From Natronincola peptidivorans (GTDB lineage Bacteria > Bacillota > Clostridia > Peptostreptococcales > Natronincolaceae), in NCBI RefSeq assembly GCF_900111615.1, contig NZ_FOHU01000013.1, positions 1 through 64,000 of the forward strand: DNA of 64,000 nucleotides, given 5' to 3'. Shown one piece after another: positions 1-8,162 of the stretch (its first letter is position 1; each line of letters opens with the position of its first letter). The notes below the pieces were generated by a model that saw nothing but the letters and a program-made list of their open reading frames with translations, was not told the origin of the DNA and ran no database searches. The translations under genes were made by a program, and so were the position numbers.

Positions 1-136
1 CCCCTATCTTTTTTGAAAATATTATACTAAAAAATGTACAAATCTGTGTATTTTGAGATTAGAATTTTTGGCTAATTTGATTATATAATTTACAGTAATG
101 TAATGAAAGATATCTTGTAAAAGGAGGACAATAGTT

Positions 137-444
137 GTATTCAATAATCAAACATACACGACAGCAGGAATGGAAATGGAGATATCCAATAAAATACAAA
201 TGTTTATTTGGGGTTTGATAGATGACTTAAATAAAGAAGAAATAAAGCTAAACTATCTACAGGTATTTCAGCTAACTTCTATAAGGGCATGGATGGAAAA
301 CTTAAGCAACAAATCATTCATAGACAGGAGCGACCCACATACGAGAAAAAGCATATAATTGATATAGAAAAACCTGTACAGAGGAAAATTTTTGTGATTG
401 ATGATGGTACATATTGTACAATGTTATTGAGCCATGAATATTAA
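137..444 (+). pseudogene. Broken DUF960-family gene
   Basis: Two reading frames together spell a DUF960-like protein. The upstream frame gives VFNNQTYTTAG...NKIQMFIWGLIDDL...LNYLQVFQL. After about position 274 the other frame continues with KQQIIHRQERPTYEKK, then IEKPVQRKIFVIDDG and ends CTMLLSHEY at a TAA. The two halves fit if one base (probably an A in the CTAAC stretch near 272-276) has been lost. A good Shine-Dalgarno sequence (AAGGAGG, 121-127) lies at the right distance from 137, but the codon there is GTA, not a start, so the gene seems to carry a second lesion. The family assignment is from memory of the MFNN...LDYLQVFEL...KIIHRQE pattern. DUF960 genes are of unknown function and are common in Firmicute mobile elements, which suits this region. 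Sequencing error is an alternative for either lesion. Confidence 0.65.
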
Positions 445-549
445 ACATTCCTATACTAATACTTGATATATCCAATTAAGTTAAAATATAATTGTAGAGA
501 GGGTTAACCTTCTCTTTTTTTATGAAGGGTAAATAATATAGTGGAAATC

Positions 550-586
550 AGGGCAATCAGGGTTTAATTACTGCCCTGAACGCCCT
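550..586. repeat. Imperfect inverted repeat upstream of element operon
   Basis: AGGGCAATCAGGG (550-562) faces CCCTGAACGCCCT (574-586). They pair over 13 positions with two mismatches and a loop of 11 bases. A related hairpin with the same CAGGGC..TCAGGG core occurs at 4365-4406, so the pair flanks the three-gene cassette. It has no T-run and is therefore not an obvious terminator. It may be a protein-binding or replication-related site. Confidence 0.5.
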
Positions 587-629
587 AATATATAATCTAA
601 CAATAAGGAACAATAGGAGGATAATAATT

Positions 630-1460
630 TTGAAAAATCAGGAAACGTATATATCGTTATACAATATCATAAAGGAAGCATATGAAGAAAATAATAAAGA
701 AGGACATTTTGAAAATTATTATAATAAGGAGAAAGATAAATTTAAGGACATTTTGACATGCATTGGAGTAGACCCGAAAACTTTGAAAGAACTAGATAGT
801 GAGGGCTTTGGTATTCCTAGCAGTGAAAAAAATGTTGTAAAAAAGTTAATAAGTCAATATACTGAAAAAAATATGAAGTTCATAAGAAAGCAAGATTTTA
901 AAAACGTATCACTTGATTTTCTGAAAGAGGTCATTTCAAGTGTTGAATCTATTTTAAGAAAGAAATTAGAGAAGGATAAATATACTAAAGAAATTAATAG
1001 GATGCTTACAGTAAGCACATATCCTGTTTCAGAAAGTGTTGAGGATATAAAAAAACAAGCATTAGATATAATTATAGATGATATTGAAAAATTGCAAGGC
1101 ATAGAAAATGTATTTAAGGGACCTAATCTAAGTTTTGTAGATAAAGTAAATCTTCTAAACTATTATAAACTACTACTACAGTCAACTTCTAAGCAGTGGA
1201 ATACAGTTGTAGACATTTTTGTTGAGAATAGGCAAGAAGAAATATATAATTCTGTTGAAAGTGATTATAAGGAAGGATTATCAGAAGAAGAAGCAGAAAA
1301 AAAATTCCCTGAATTTGTGAAAGATAGTATATTTGCTTTAAAGGAAGCAATAAAAGAGTATGAAGATGAGTTAGAAAGACCTAATTCTACCACAGTAAGT
1401 GAATTAAAAGATGAAAAATTAAAAAAAGTAAAAGAAGCAATAGATAAAATTAAAATTTAA
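630..1460 (+). CDS. Hypothetical protein of mobile element
   Basis: A 276-residue, Lys/Glu-rich, predominantly helical soluble protein that I do not recognise. The start is a TTG with AGGAGG at 615-620, about nine bases upstream. There is no signal peptide, membrane segment or catalytic motif that I can name. The C-terminal third (from about residue 205) has the charged heptad-like spacing of a coiled coil. It is followed directly by a rho-independent terminator, and the next gene begins about 180 bases later, so it is probably its own transcription unit inside the mobile element. Its base composition matches the neighbouring element genes. The function is unknown. Confidence 0.75.
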   Translation: MKNQETYISLYNIIKEAYEENNKEGHFENYYNKEKDKFKDILTCIGVDPKTLKELDSEGFGIPSSEKNVVKKLISQYTEKNMKFIRKQDFKNVSLDFLKEVISSVESILRKKLEKDKYTKEINRMLTVSTYPVSESVEDIKKQALDIIIDDIEKLQGIENVFKGPNLSFVDKVNLLNYYKLLLQSTSKQWNTVVDIFVENRQEEIYNSVESDYKEGLSEEEAEKKFPEFVKDSIFALKEAIKEYEDELERPNSTTVSELKDEKLKKVKEAIDKIKI

Positions 1461-1480
1461 TAAAAAGGATGAAAGTTAGT

Positions 1481-1506
1481 AGCCCGTTGAGATAGGGCTT
1501 TTTTTT
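1481..1506 (+). terminator. Rho-independent terminator
   Basis: AGCCC and GGGCT form a five-base-pair stem around a nine-base loop, followed by a run of eight T. It lies 20 bases after the stop of the hypothetical gene ending at 1460. Confidence 0.75.
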
Positions 1507-1642
1507 GTACAAAAAACAATAGGGGTCAAAAAAATTTTTTATTTTAGGCTTTTAGTGATGAGATTATAGATGCCTTATTATAGGTAATGTAGTAAGCAAT
1601 CAACAAATTGGTCTTTGAAAACTTAATAAAGGAGGTGAAGCT

Positions 1643-3550
1643 TTGGATGATAAGCTAGAAGAAAACTTCCCAAAGAAGAAGAGGGAAAAGAGTAAAAATA
1701 AAGAGCAGAAAGCTGAAACCAATGAAAAGGAGAGAGAGACTCTAGACCCACCAAGTAATCCAGTGTATAAGCCATATCTACAAAGACTAAGGCATATAAA
1801 TGAATTTGACTTGGACAATCAGGGCAATCTTTGTAGCTATGATAAGAATGGCAGTCCTTATCGTCTAAGTAATTTTGTTGCAATGCCTACCAAGGAGATT
1901 ATAAGGGATGATGGAGTAAGTCAGGAAAGAACGTTTAGAATAAAGGGGATTCGAAAGGGTGGATATAAACTACCGCCTGTAGATATAAGTCCTCAAGAAT
2001 TTGTTGGAATGAATTGGGTCATATCAAATTGGGGAATTGAAACATCAATTAAAGCAGGTATGGGTAAGAAGGACATTGTGAGAGATGCCATTCAAAATAT
2101 GGGAGAGAACATAAAGAAACATACTATATTCACTCATATTGGTTGGAGGCAAGAAATGAACAATAAGTACACTTACCTACACTCGGAGGGAGGGGTAGGA
2201 GAAACTGATGTAACTGTAGAACTTGAAGAGTTTCTTAAAAGGTATAAATTCCCTAATAAGATACCAAGTACAAAGAAAGCAGCACAGGAGAGTTTGAGTC
2301 TACTTAAGTTAGCCACAGAAGAAGTAACAATACCTCTATTGGCATTAGTATACTTAGCCCCACTAGTAGAAGTCTTTAAACGAGCTGGAATAGAGCCAAA
2401 TTTTGTAATGTGGCTTCATGGTAACACTGGAACAAGGAAAACAACGTTAGCAATGCTGTATCTATGTCATTTTGGAAACTTTAATGGAAAAAATCCACCT
2501 GCCAGCTTTAAAGATACAGCAAATGCGCTAGAAAGGAAAGCATTTGCTACAAAAGATAGCCTTTTGTTAATCGATGATTTCCATCCAGAGTCGAGTAAAT
2601 CCGAAGCATCTAAAATTAATCAAACTGCTCAGAGGATATTAAGAATGTATGGAGATAGGATAGGAAGGGGAAGGTTAACATCGACAATAGAATTTCAAAA
2701 GGACTATCCACCTAGAGGAATGGCACTAGTAACAGGAGAGGATGTACCTAAGGGACAATCATCCGTAGCACGATTTTTAGGAGTAGAGATTTTAAATGAT
2801 GAGATAAATTTGAAGTTGCTAACTAGAGCACAGAAAAACAATCATCTTTTATCTCAGTCTATGGTAGGTTATATAAAATGGTTAATTCCTCAAATGGATG
2901 AACTACCCCAGAAAATTGCAAAAAGGTTTCAGAATAAAAGGTCATATTTCCAAGGTGAATCAGCTCATGGTAGACTTGGTGATGCAGCGACATGCTTGAT
3001 GATTGCTTTTGAGTTGATGCTGGAGTATATGATAGAAGTTGGTGCTTGTAATAAAAAGATGGCACAGATTTTAAGTAAGATGGGAGATAGAGTGCTCATA
3101 AGTTTAATCACTAAACAAAATTCCCTTGTCAGGCAAGAAAAGCCAGTGGAAATTTTCAAGAAAGTACTGGAAGAGCTTTTATCAACAGGGAAAGTAAGGT
3201 TAGAGCCTATAAATACTATAGATAGCTTTAACCAAGTAAAAACTGAGGGTGAGAGAATTGGATGGACAGATAAAAATTACTATTACCTATTGCCTGATAC
3301 TACTTATAATGTTGTATGTAGATTTTTAGCAAGTAGAGGAGAAATATTCCCAGTAAAAGAGAGAACTCTTTGGAAACACCTAGATGAAGCTAAGTTAATT
3401 TTAGTCGAGAAAGGGAAAGATGGACAAGTACAAAGATGCCCAAAGAAAACAATACCAAGAAACACCAGAAGTAGCAACCTAGGGAAATCTTATAGACCGA
3501 GATTGCTACATATTAAGAGAGACATATTTGAAGGTGAGCTTAAAGATTAA
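1643..3550 (+). CDS. DUF927-like P-loop ATPase (mobile-element replication)
   Basis: A 635-residue protein with an N-terminal charged tail (residues 1-40) and a central P-loop ATPase. Walker A is GNTGTRKT at about residue 260, and a Walker B-like run DSLLLIDDFHPES follows about 50 residues later. The layout resembles the DUF927 proteins of phages, plasmids and integrative elements, which are thought to be primase-associated helicase-like ATPases. The start is TTG at 1643, with AAAGGAGGTGA (1629-1639) just upstream; no in-frame ATG fits better. It is the first gene of a likely operon with the acidic protein 44 bases downstream, and a serine recombinase follows, as is usual for integrative elements. 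I infer a role in element DNA replication or processing. No primase zinc finger or TOPRIM motif is visible, so the primase function must come from elsewhere or be absent. Confidence 0.7.
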   Translation: MDDKLEENFPKKKREKSKNKEQKAETNEKERETLDPPSNPVYKPYLQRLRHINEFDLDNQGNLCSYDKNGSPYRLSNFVAMPTKEIIRDDGVSQERTFRIKGIRKGGYKLPPVDISPQEFVGMNWVISNWGIETSIKAGMGKKDIVRDAIQNMGENIKKHTIFTHIGWRQEMNNKYTYLHSEGGVGETDVTVELEEFLKRYKFPNKIPSTKKAAQESLSLLKLATEEVTIPLLALVYLAPLVEVFKRAGIEPNFVMWLHGNTGTRKTTLAMLYLCHFGNFNGKNPPASFKDTANALERKAFATKDSLLLIDDFHPESSKSEASKINQTAQRILRMYGDRIGRGRLTSTIEFQKDYPPRGMALVTGEDVPKGQSSVARFLGVEILNDEINLKLLTRAQKNNHLLSQSMVGYIKWLIPQMDELPQKIAKRFQNKRSYFQGESAHGRLGDAATCLMIAFELMLEYMIEVGACNKKMAQILSKMGDRVLISLITKQNSLVRQEKPVEIFKKVLEELLSTGKVRLEPINTIDSFNQVKTEGERIGWTDKNYYYLLPDTTYNVVCRFLASRGEIFPVKERTLWKHLDEAKLILVEKGKDGQVQRCPKKTIPRNTRSSNLGKSYRPRLLHIKRDIFEGELKD

Positions 3551-3594
3551 GAAATTGTAAATAAGCCAAATTAAATAAAGGGAGGACAAACAAA

Positions 3595-4353
3595 ATGAAA
3601 AAAAATGCGAGAAAAAATCAAATAGAGGAATTGATGGAAGAGGGACTAGAACTTGATAATGAATTAGATAGGGAAGATGAAAACACAGATGAAAATGGAG
3701 ATATAGAGGGGAACATAGAAGGCGATGACGACTGGGTCAACGAAAATGAAGAAGATGATGATGATTGGGACGATGAAGATGATGAACAAGACGATGATGG
3801 TTGGGGTGATGAGGGTGATGAAGAAGACGAAGAAGACGATGATGGTTGGGATGATGAGGGTGATGAAGAAGACGAAGAAGACGATGATGGCTGGGAAGAT
3901 GAAGATGATAAAGAAGATGATGATGGCAATGATGACTATGATGAAGATAAGGATGACGATTTAGAGGACTTGTTCATCCTTGGGAATTCAAAACGAAGAG
4001 CAATACTAGATGAAGGGAATTATATTGCTAAGATAGGAAAGATAACAGCTGAAAGTCAGGCAACAGGTTTATATGGACCATGGACCAAGATAACGGTTCC
4101 ATTCAAAATAAATAATCCAAAGGATGATAAGGTTATTACTGTTAACTTTGTTGCTAGCAGCCACTTAAGTCCTACAAGTAAACTCTTCATCCTCTTGGAA
4201 GAGGTCTTAGGAAAATCGCCATCAGGACAAATAGATATAAGGGAGATTGAAGGAAAGAAAGTAAAAGTTAACATTGAGCATAACTTAGACAAACTAGGCA
4301 ATGAATGGGAAGCCATAGCTGAAGTTAGAAGAATAAAGAAGAAAAATAGATAG
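3595..4353 (+). CDS. Acidic Asp/Glu-repeat protein with SSB-like C-terminal domain
   Basis: A 252-residue protein in two parts. Residues 20 to about 125 are almost entirely Asp/Glu punctuated by Trp and Gly, and include three tandem 15-residue units (DDGW-type) encoded by 45-base DNA repeats. Residues about 130-252 form a beta-rich domain (EGNYIAKIGKI, GPWTKITVPFKI, SSHLSPTSKLFILLEEVLG) that resembles the OB-fold ssDNA-binding-like domains found next to DUF927 proteins in integrative elements. That likeness is from pattern memory, not a search. The start ATG has GGGAGGACAA upstream. It is unusual that the acidic tract sits at the N-terminus; in SSB proteins the acidic tail is C-terminal. Possible roles are ssDNA binding, or an acidic DNA-mimic segment that recruits partners. 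Confidence 0.65.
   Translation: MKKNARKNQIEELMEEGLELDNELDREDENTDENGDIEGNIEGDDDWVNENEEDDDDWDDEDDEQDDDGWGDEGDEEDEEDDDGWDDEGDEEDEEDDDGWEDEDDKEDDDGNDDYDEDKDDDLEDLFILGNSKRRAILDEGNYIAKIGKITAESQATGLYGPWTKITVPFKINNPKDDKVITVNFVASSHLSPTSKLFILLEEVLGKSPSGQIDIREIEGKKVKVNIEHNLDKLGNEWEAIAEVRRIKKKNR
3793..3927 (+). repeat. Three tandem 45-bp coding repeats
   Basis: Units at 3793-3837 and 3838-3882 differ at only a base or two. The third (3883-3927) has diverged. Each encodes a 15-residue unit beginning DDGW and rich in Asp/Glu. Units one and two look like a recent duplication, so the copy number may vary between strains. Confidence 0.85.
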
Positions 4354-4364
4354 GGTAAACAACA

Positions 4365-4406
4365 TTTTCAGGGCATCAGGGAAAATTGTCCTAAATGCCC
4401 TGAAAA
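4365..4406. repeat. Perfect 12-bp inverted repeat downstream of element operon
   Basis: TTTTCAGGGCAT (4365-4376) and ATGCCCTGAAAA (4395-4406) are perfect complements, with a further CAGG/TCCT pairing inside. It shares the CAGGGC-ATCAGGG core with the hairpin at 550-586. It lies 12 bases after the stop of the acidic-protein gene. Only a weak T-run follows, so it could be a terminator-like hairpin or a binding site for an element protein. Confidence 0.6.
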
Positions 4407-4481
4407 TAATAATAGAGGGGTTTTGAAAGCTCTTTTAAAAATATATTACTATAATGTTTAGGATTAGCGAGGGGGTTGAAA

Positions 4482-4658
4482 ATGAAGAATATTTTAACTT
4501 CTATATCAAGAAGAAAGCTCTATGAAAAGGAGTATAGTCCTGATAATACATCTATTAGTTTGATAGAGTCAGATAAAGAAGAGCAGGAAGATTATTATAA
4601 TCCATTAGCTCAATTATTAACATTAATGGTTAAAGAACTTGATAATGCTAGTATATAG
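4482..4658 (+). CDS. Small hypothetical protein upstream of recombinase
   Basis: A 58-residue protein starting MKNILTSISRRKLYEKEYS and ending in an amphipathic stretch NPLAQLLTLMVKELDNASI. I chose ATG 4482 because GGGGG (4471-4475) sits six bases upstream; an upstream TTG at 4476 would overlap that site. The stop is 22 bases before the recombinase start, so the two are likely co-transcribed. The size and position suggest a recombination directionality factor or small regulator, but no family is recognised and there is no clear helix-turn-helix. Confidence 0.5.
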   Translation: MKNILTSISRRKLYEKEYSPDNTSISLIESDKEEQEDYYNPLAQLLTLMVKELDNASI

Positions 4659-4680
4659 TCAATAGAAGGAAGGTGAGGAG

Positions 4681-6254
4681 ATGGAGTGTAAAAAGAAGGG
4701 GGTAGCCTATGTCAGGTATTCAAGTGATAATCAACGTGATGAATCTATTGATGCTCAAATAAGGGCAATAAAAGACTATGGTCAAAGGAATGAAATTGAA
4801 ATTGTAAAGGTATATGCTGACAAGGCTAAAACAGCAACATCGGATAAGAGACCAGGGTTTCAGCAAATGGTAAAAGACAGTGCTACTGGAATTTTTGAAA
4901 TGGTTCTAGTTCATAAATTAGATAGATTTTCGAGAAGCAAATACGACTCCAGTTTCTATAAAAGGAAATTAAAAAAAATGGAGTACGAGTGGTAAGTATT
5001 ACTGAGAATCTCGATGGTAGTCCTGAATCAGTAATAATGGAGTCAGTGTTTGAGGGAATGGCAGAATACTATTCTAAAAATTTAGCTCGTGAAGTAATGA
5101 AAGGAATGAAAGAAACAGCTTATCAATGTAAGCATACAGGTGGAATACCTCCATTAGGTTACAAAGTAATGCCTGATAAAAAGTATGCCATAGATGAAAA
5201 GGAAGCAATAATTGTCAGGACGATATTTGATATGTATATCAATGGGTATAGCTATGGGAAAATAATAGACCACTTAAATTTAAAAGGTTATAAAACTAAA
5301 ACAGGTAAAACTTTTGGGAAGAATAGCATTTATGGCATACTAGACAATGAAAAATATTCTGGGGTATACATTTTCAATCGAAGCTCTAAAAAAGATGCAT
5401 TTGGTAAAAGAAACAGTCATTTATATAAAGATGAGAGTGAAATCATTAGGGTAGAAGGAGGAATACCAGCTATTGTATCGACAGAAGTGTTTAGAAAAAC
5501 AAAAGAGATTATGAATTCAAGAAAAAGAGCACCAGGAGCAAATAAAGCAAAGGAGACATATCTTTTAACAGGCTTAATAATCTGTGGGCAATGTGGTACT
5601 AATATGCAAGGAAATAGGAGAAATGCTAAAAATAAGCCTAAGTATGTATCATATCGATGTGGGTGTAGGCTACAAAAGAGAACATGCGATAATAAGGAAA
5701 TAAGAAAAGAGTATATTGAAGAATTCGTACTATCTGAACTAGAAAAAAATATTCTTAATGATAAAGCGATACCAATTCTAGTAGAGAAAATTAATAATCA
5801 TTTGAAAGAACAAGCAGAAAGAGGAGAAGTCTCTATTAAAGCATTAAAAAATGAAGTAGAAGAAGTTAAGACTCAAATAGATAATATAGTAACAGCAATA
5901 GCACAGGGCTTCTATCAAGAAGAATTTAAAGGAAGAATGGATGAACTACAAGGTAGGAAACTTAAATTAGAACAAAATATTTTAGAAATGGAAAATAAAT
6001 CAAATGCATCGACTATTAAAGAAGAGCAAGTTAAAAAGCTATTTTCTATGTTCCGAGATTTCGTTAAAGAAAGGAATCTTCCAGAATGCAAAAAATTTGT
6101 TCAAAACTATGTAGATAAAGTAATTGTTTATAAGGACCACGTTGAAGTAATATTCAACGTGGTTTTTGAGTTTTTGGATAAAGACGAAGCAATCAAGATA
6201 TATTCAACTGTTGAGAAAAAGCAATTGTTTAAAATGTATAAAAACATAGCCTAA
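4681..6254 (+). CDS. Large serine recombinase, split by -1 frameshift at an A8 run
   Basis: A large serine recombinase of 524 residues if the two frames are joined. Frame one (4681-4995) carries the resolvase catalytic start: YVRYSS with nucleophile Ser14, then DKRPGFQQM and HKLDRFSRS arginine motifs. Frame two (to 6254) has the rest: VVSITENLDGSPE, the recombinase domain, a zinc-ribbon (CGQCGTNMQG, then CGC and C) near fused residue 300, a coiled coil and a short C-terminus. The join lies at TTAAAAAAAATGG (A8 at 4971-4978). In frame zero this is A_AAA_AAA, and slipping back one base restores the family consensus LKKNGVRVVSITEN exactly. The gene is therefore either translated by -1 slippage, rescued by transcript slippage, recently broken, or misread in sequencing. 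Such recombinases integrate and excise phages or integrative elements. Confidence 0.85.
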
Positions 6255-6323
6255 TTAAAGGAAAATAATGGATTGAAAATTGTTTTAAATGTCTATAATA
6301 AAAATAAAAAAGGAGTGGATGTT

Positions 6324-6503
6324 GTGTTTAAAAATTCATTGTTAGGTGGAGATGGAACTACAGGTTTGAAAATTGGCGGTGAAATAGGCAAAGCTATTGG
6401 TGGAGCAATAGGTGGAGTAGTTGGAGGGGAATCAGGGAAAGAAACTGGAGAGAAGGTAGGAGAAGCTATAGGAAGTGGAGCAGGGGTAGTAATAGATAAG
6501 TAA
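6324..6503 (+). CDS. Glycine-zipper small peptide 1 (bacteriocin-like)
   Basis: A 59-residue peptide dominated by GxxxG/GG repeats (GGEIGKAIGGAIGGVVGG), typical of glycine-zipper membrane peptides and class II bacteriocin-like peptides. I chose GTG 6324 because AGGAG (6311-6315) stands eight bases upstream; a TTG at 6273 has no ribosome site. The first residues run MFKNSLLGG, and this LLGG could be a very short double-glycine leader. It sits 69 bases after the recombinase and is followed by a second glycine-zipper peptide. No transporter, modification enzyme or obvious immunity gene is adjacent, so bacteriocin function is only a suggestion. A phage-type membrane peptide is an alternative. Confidence 0.6.
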   Translation: MFKNSLLGGDGTTGLKIGGEIGKAIGGAIGGVVGGESGKETGEKVGEAIGSGAGVVIDK

Positions 6504-6561
6504 TTAATACAACTAAATGTAATAAATTATAAATTTATATTAAATATCAGGAGGTTATAAA

Positions 6562-6747
6562 ATGTCAAATACATATAGTGTGGATAACACAGATAAGTTC
6601 AGAGAGGCATGTAAAAATTCAATAGCAGGTGGAGCAGCAGGTGCTATGCTTGGAGGAAACATAGGAAAAATTTTAGGAGTACCAGGAGCTACTGTTGGTG
6701 CAACGGTTGGAGCAGTAGCAGGATTTATCTATGGTATAAGTAATTAA
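6562..6747 (+). CDS. Glycine-zipper small peptide 2 (bacteriocin-like)
   Basis: A 61-residue peptide with a polar N-terminus (MSNTYSVDNTDKFREACKN) and a long Gly/Ala-rich hydrophobic tail (AGGAAGAMLGGNIGKILG, then GATVGATVGAVAGFIYG). AGGAGG lies ten bases before the ATG. It resembles class II two-component bacteriocin-like peptides in its GxxxG content, and with the preceding peptide it could form a pair. The boundary between polar and zipper parts has IAGGAAG, which might serve as a processing site. No dedicated exporter is seen in this window. Confidence that it is translated is good; confidence in the function is low. Confidence 0.6.
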   Translation: MSNTYSVDNTDKFREACKNSIAGGAAGAMLGGNIGKILGVPGATVGATVGAVAGFIYGISN

Positions 6748-6809
6748 GGTTAGACCAAATAAATAAAGTACTATAATTGTTTGAACAATAAGGGGGTGCT
6801 ACATTAAAT

Positions 6810-6920
6810 ATGAAGAAAAAAGATTCAATAATAGGAAATCCACCAACACTTTTAAAATGCTTGAAGTGTAAGAAAGCTAAACCTATATCATGTATAGCTT
6901 GTGCTGTAATAGGTTATTAA
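6810..6920 (+). CDS. 36-residue Cys-rich peptide
   Basis: A 36-residue peptide with four cysteines in two CxxC pairs (CLKC at 17-20, CIAC at 28-31) and a basic middle. AAGGGGGTG (6790-6798) gives a strong ribosome site eleven bases before the ATG. The twin CxxC motif suggests a metal-binding knuckle or disulfide-bonded small peptide. It is the third tiny gene in a row after the two glycine-zipper peptides. A terminator at 7004-7043 closes the group, which argues for one transcription unit. Confidence 0.5.
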   Translation: MKKKDSIIGNPPTLLKCLKCKKAKPISCIACAVIGY

Positions 6921-7003
6921 TGTGGATATTGGAGGGTACGGTTCGCCTCCACCAATTTAACAAGAAAACAATTAAAAAGTTAAAGATTATTAATCTAAAG
7001 AGT

Positions 7004-7043
7004 AAAATGCTGTTCTCATGGTGGTAGTGAGGACAGCATTTTT
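7004..7043 (+). terminator. Rho-independent terminator after the small-peptide cluster
   Basis: AAATGCTGT-TCTCA pairs with TGAG-GACAGCATTT around a nine-base loop and is followed by five T. The remaining bases between 6921 and 7273 show nothing else that I can name. Confidence 0.75.
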
Positions 7044-7273
7044 GTTGATGTTTAAACGAACAAAAAAGAGAACTAAGGAGAGCAATTGGTAATTATAATA
7101 ACTATCGATAGTAAAGAGAAGCATATTTAATAAAATTATACAGTTTTAGTGACAGACAAAACACTGCCCTTGATAATTGGGGAATTACTTTTTTAAAAAC
7201 ACATTGAATATATGATTCTTACTAGTCTAACAATATATTTATACGTCATAAACATATAGTGAGGTGATAATTA

Positions 7274-7804
7274 ATGAAGAAAAATATTAAAAAATGGACT
7301 AAATGGGGAATTGTCTTAATAATAATTTGGGGTGTGCTACTTCATTTCGTGTATGAATGGTCTGATGAGAATGCTATTGTTGGAATATTTGGTGCAGTTA
7401 ACGAAAGTACATGGGAGCATTTAAAGCTATTATTTTGGCCGGCTTTTATTTTCTCAATTATTGAATTCATGTATATAGGTAAACATTATAGCAAGTATAT
7501 CACAGGGAAGGCAATATCCTTTTATGTTGGAATACTTATGATTATCACCTTGTTTTATACGTATACAGGCATTATAGGAAAGAACTATGTTGTGGTAGAC
7601 ATAACAATTTTTATAATAAGTGTAGTTATCAGTCAGTATATTGGATATAAAATAATAACAGCCCCCTTCAAAATTAAGGGAGTAATAAATGTAATTTCAG
7701 TCTTAGCAATAATCCTTCTTATTCTTGCCTTCGTGTTTTTTACGTTTAATCCACCTCATATACCACTTTTCAAGGATCCAAAGACAGGAGGATATGGAAT
7801 ATAA
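7274..7804 (+). CDS. DUF6512-family membrane protein
   Basis: A 176-residue integral membrane protein with about five hydrophobic segments (near residues 10-28, 55-72, 80-98, 104-122, 132-152). A conserved-looking acidic/aromatic patch (FGAVNESTWEHLKLLFWPAF) follows the first segment. I associate this NESTWEH pattern with DUF6512, a clostridial family of unknown role. The start ATG has GAGGTGAT ten bases upstream. It stands alone between the terminator at 7043 and the phoP promoter region. Because it follows the bacteriocin-like peptides it could be mistaken for an immunity protein, but the separate terminator and the family likeness argue against that. Confidence 0.7.
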   Translation: MKKNIKKWTKWGIVLIIIWGVLLHFVYEWSDENAIVGIFGAVNESTWEHLKLLFWPAFIFSIIEFMYIGKHYSKYITGKAISFYVGILMIITLFYTYTGIIGKNYVVVDITIFIISVVISQYIGYKIITAPFKIKGVINVISVLAIILLILAFVFFTFNPPHIPLFKDPKTGGYGI

Positions 7805-7927
7805 CTAGATAAATATAATAAGATAGAGCACTATCAGAAATTGGGTATAGGGTTGAAAGAATTTAAGCAATAGTTAACTTTTAGCGAGATACCTCTGAAA
7901 GGTAGTAGAAAGCTGTTTTTTAAAAAT

Positions 7928-7944
7928 TTAACATAAATTTTACA
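7928..7944 (+). promoter_or_regulatory. Possible pair of Pho half-sites upstream of phoP
   Basis: TTAACA (7928-7933) and TTTACA (7939-7944) are spaced five bases apart, the same 11-base period as the strong Pho box before pstS. Only two units fit, so autoregulation of phoP-phoR by PhoP is possible but weak. The rest of the gap 7805-8162 is AT-rich, with no clear promoter or terminator. Confidence 0.3.
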
Positions 7945-8162
7945 AAAGTCTGTAATTTTGTGTTTTCAACTATTTAAATGGCCATTTGTTGAATTTTTAA
8001 GGAGTCAATAGCATTGTCCTTAGAGGAAAAAGATTTAAAAGCTAGAAATATAATATAAGCAATACTCATATTTTGATGGAATTCAACTATTTTCAATTAT
8101 AGAAACTTATGAACATAGGGTAATCTATTATAGAAATTAGTATGAATTGAGGAGGTAGATTG

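Noticed and set aside
3618-3929. A Ser-rich open frame on the minus strand
   Set aside because: It is the complement of the Asp/Glu repeats (GAT/GAA read backwards as Ser codons), an artefact of the repeat.
1-7050. Attachment sites of the mobile element
   Set aside because: I looked for direct repeats near the recombinase and at the window start, but no convincing core pair was visible; the left end may lie outside the window.
7274-7804. Immunity protein for the glycine-zipper peptides
   Set aside because: It is separated from them by a terminator and fits DUF6512 better than known immunity families.
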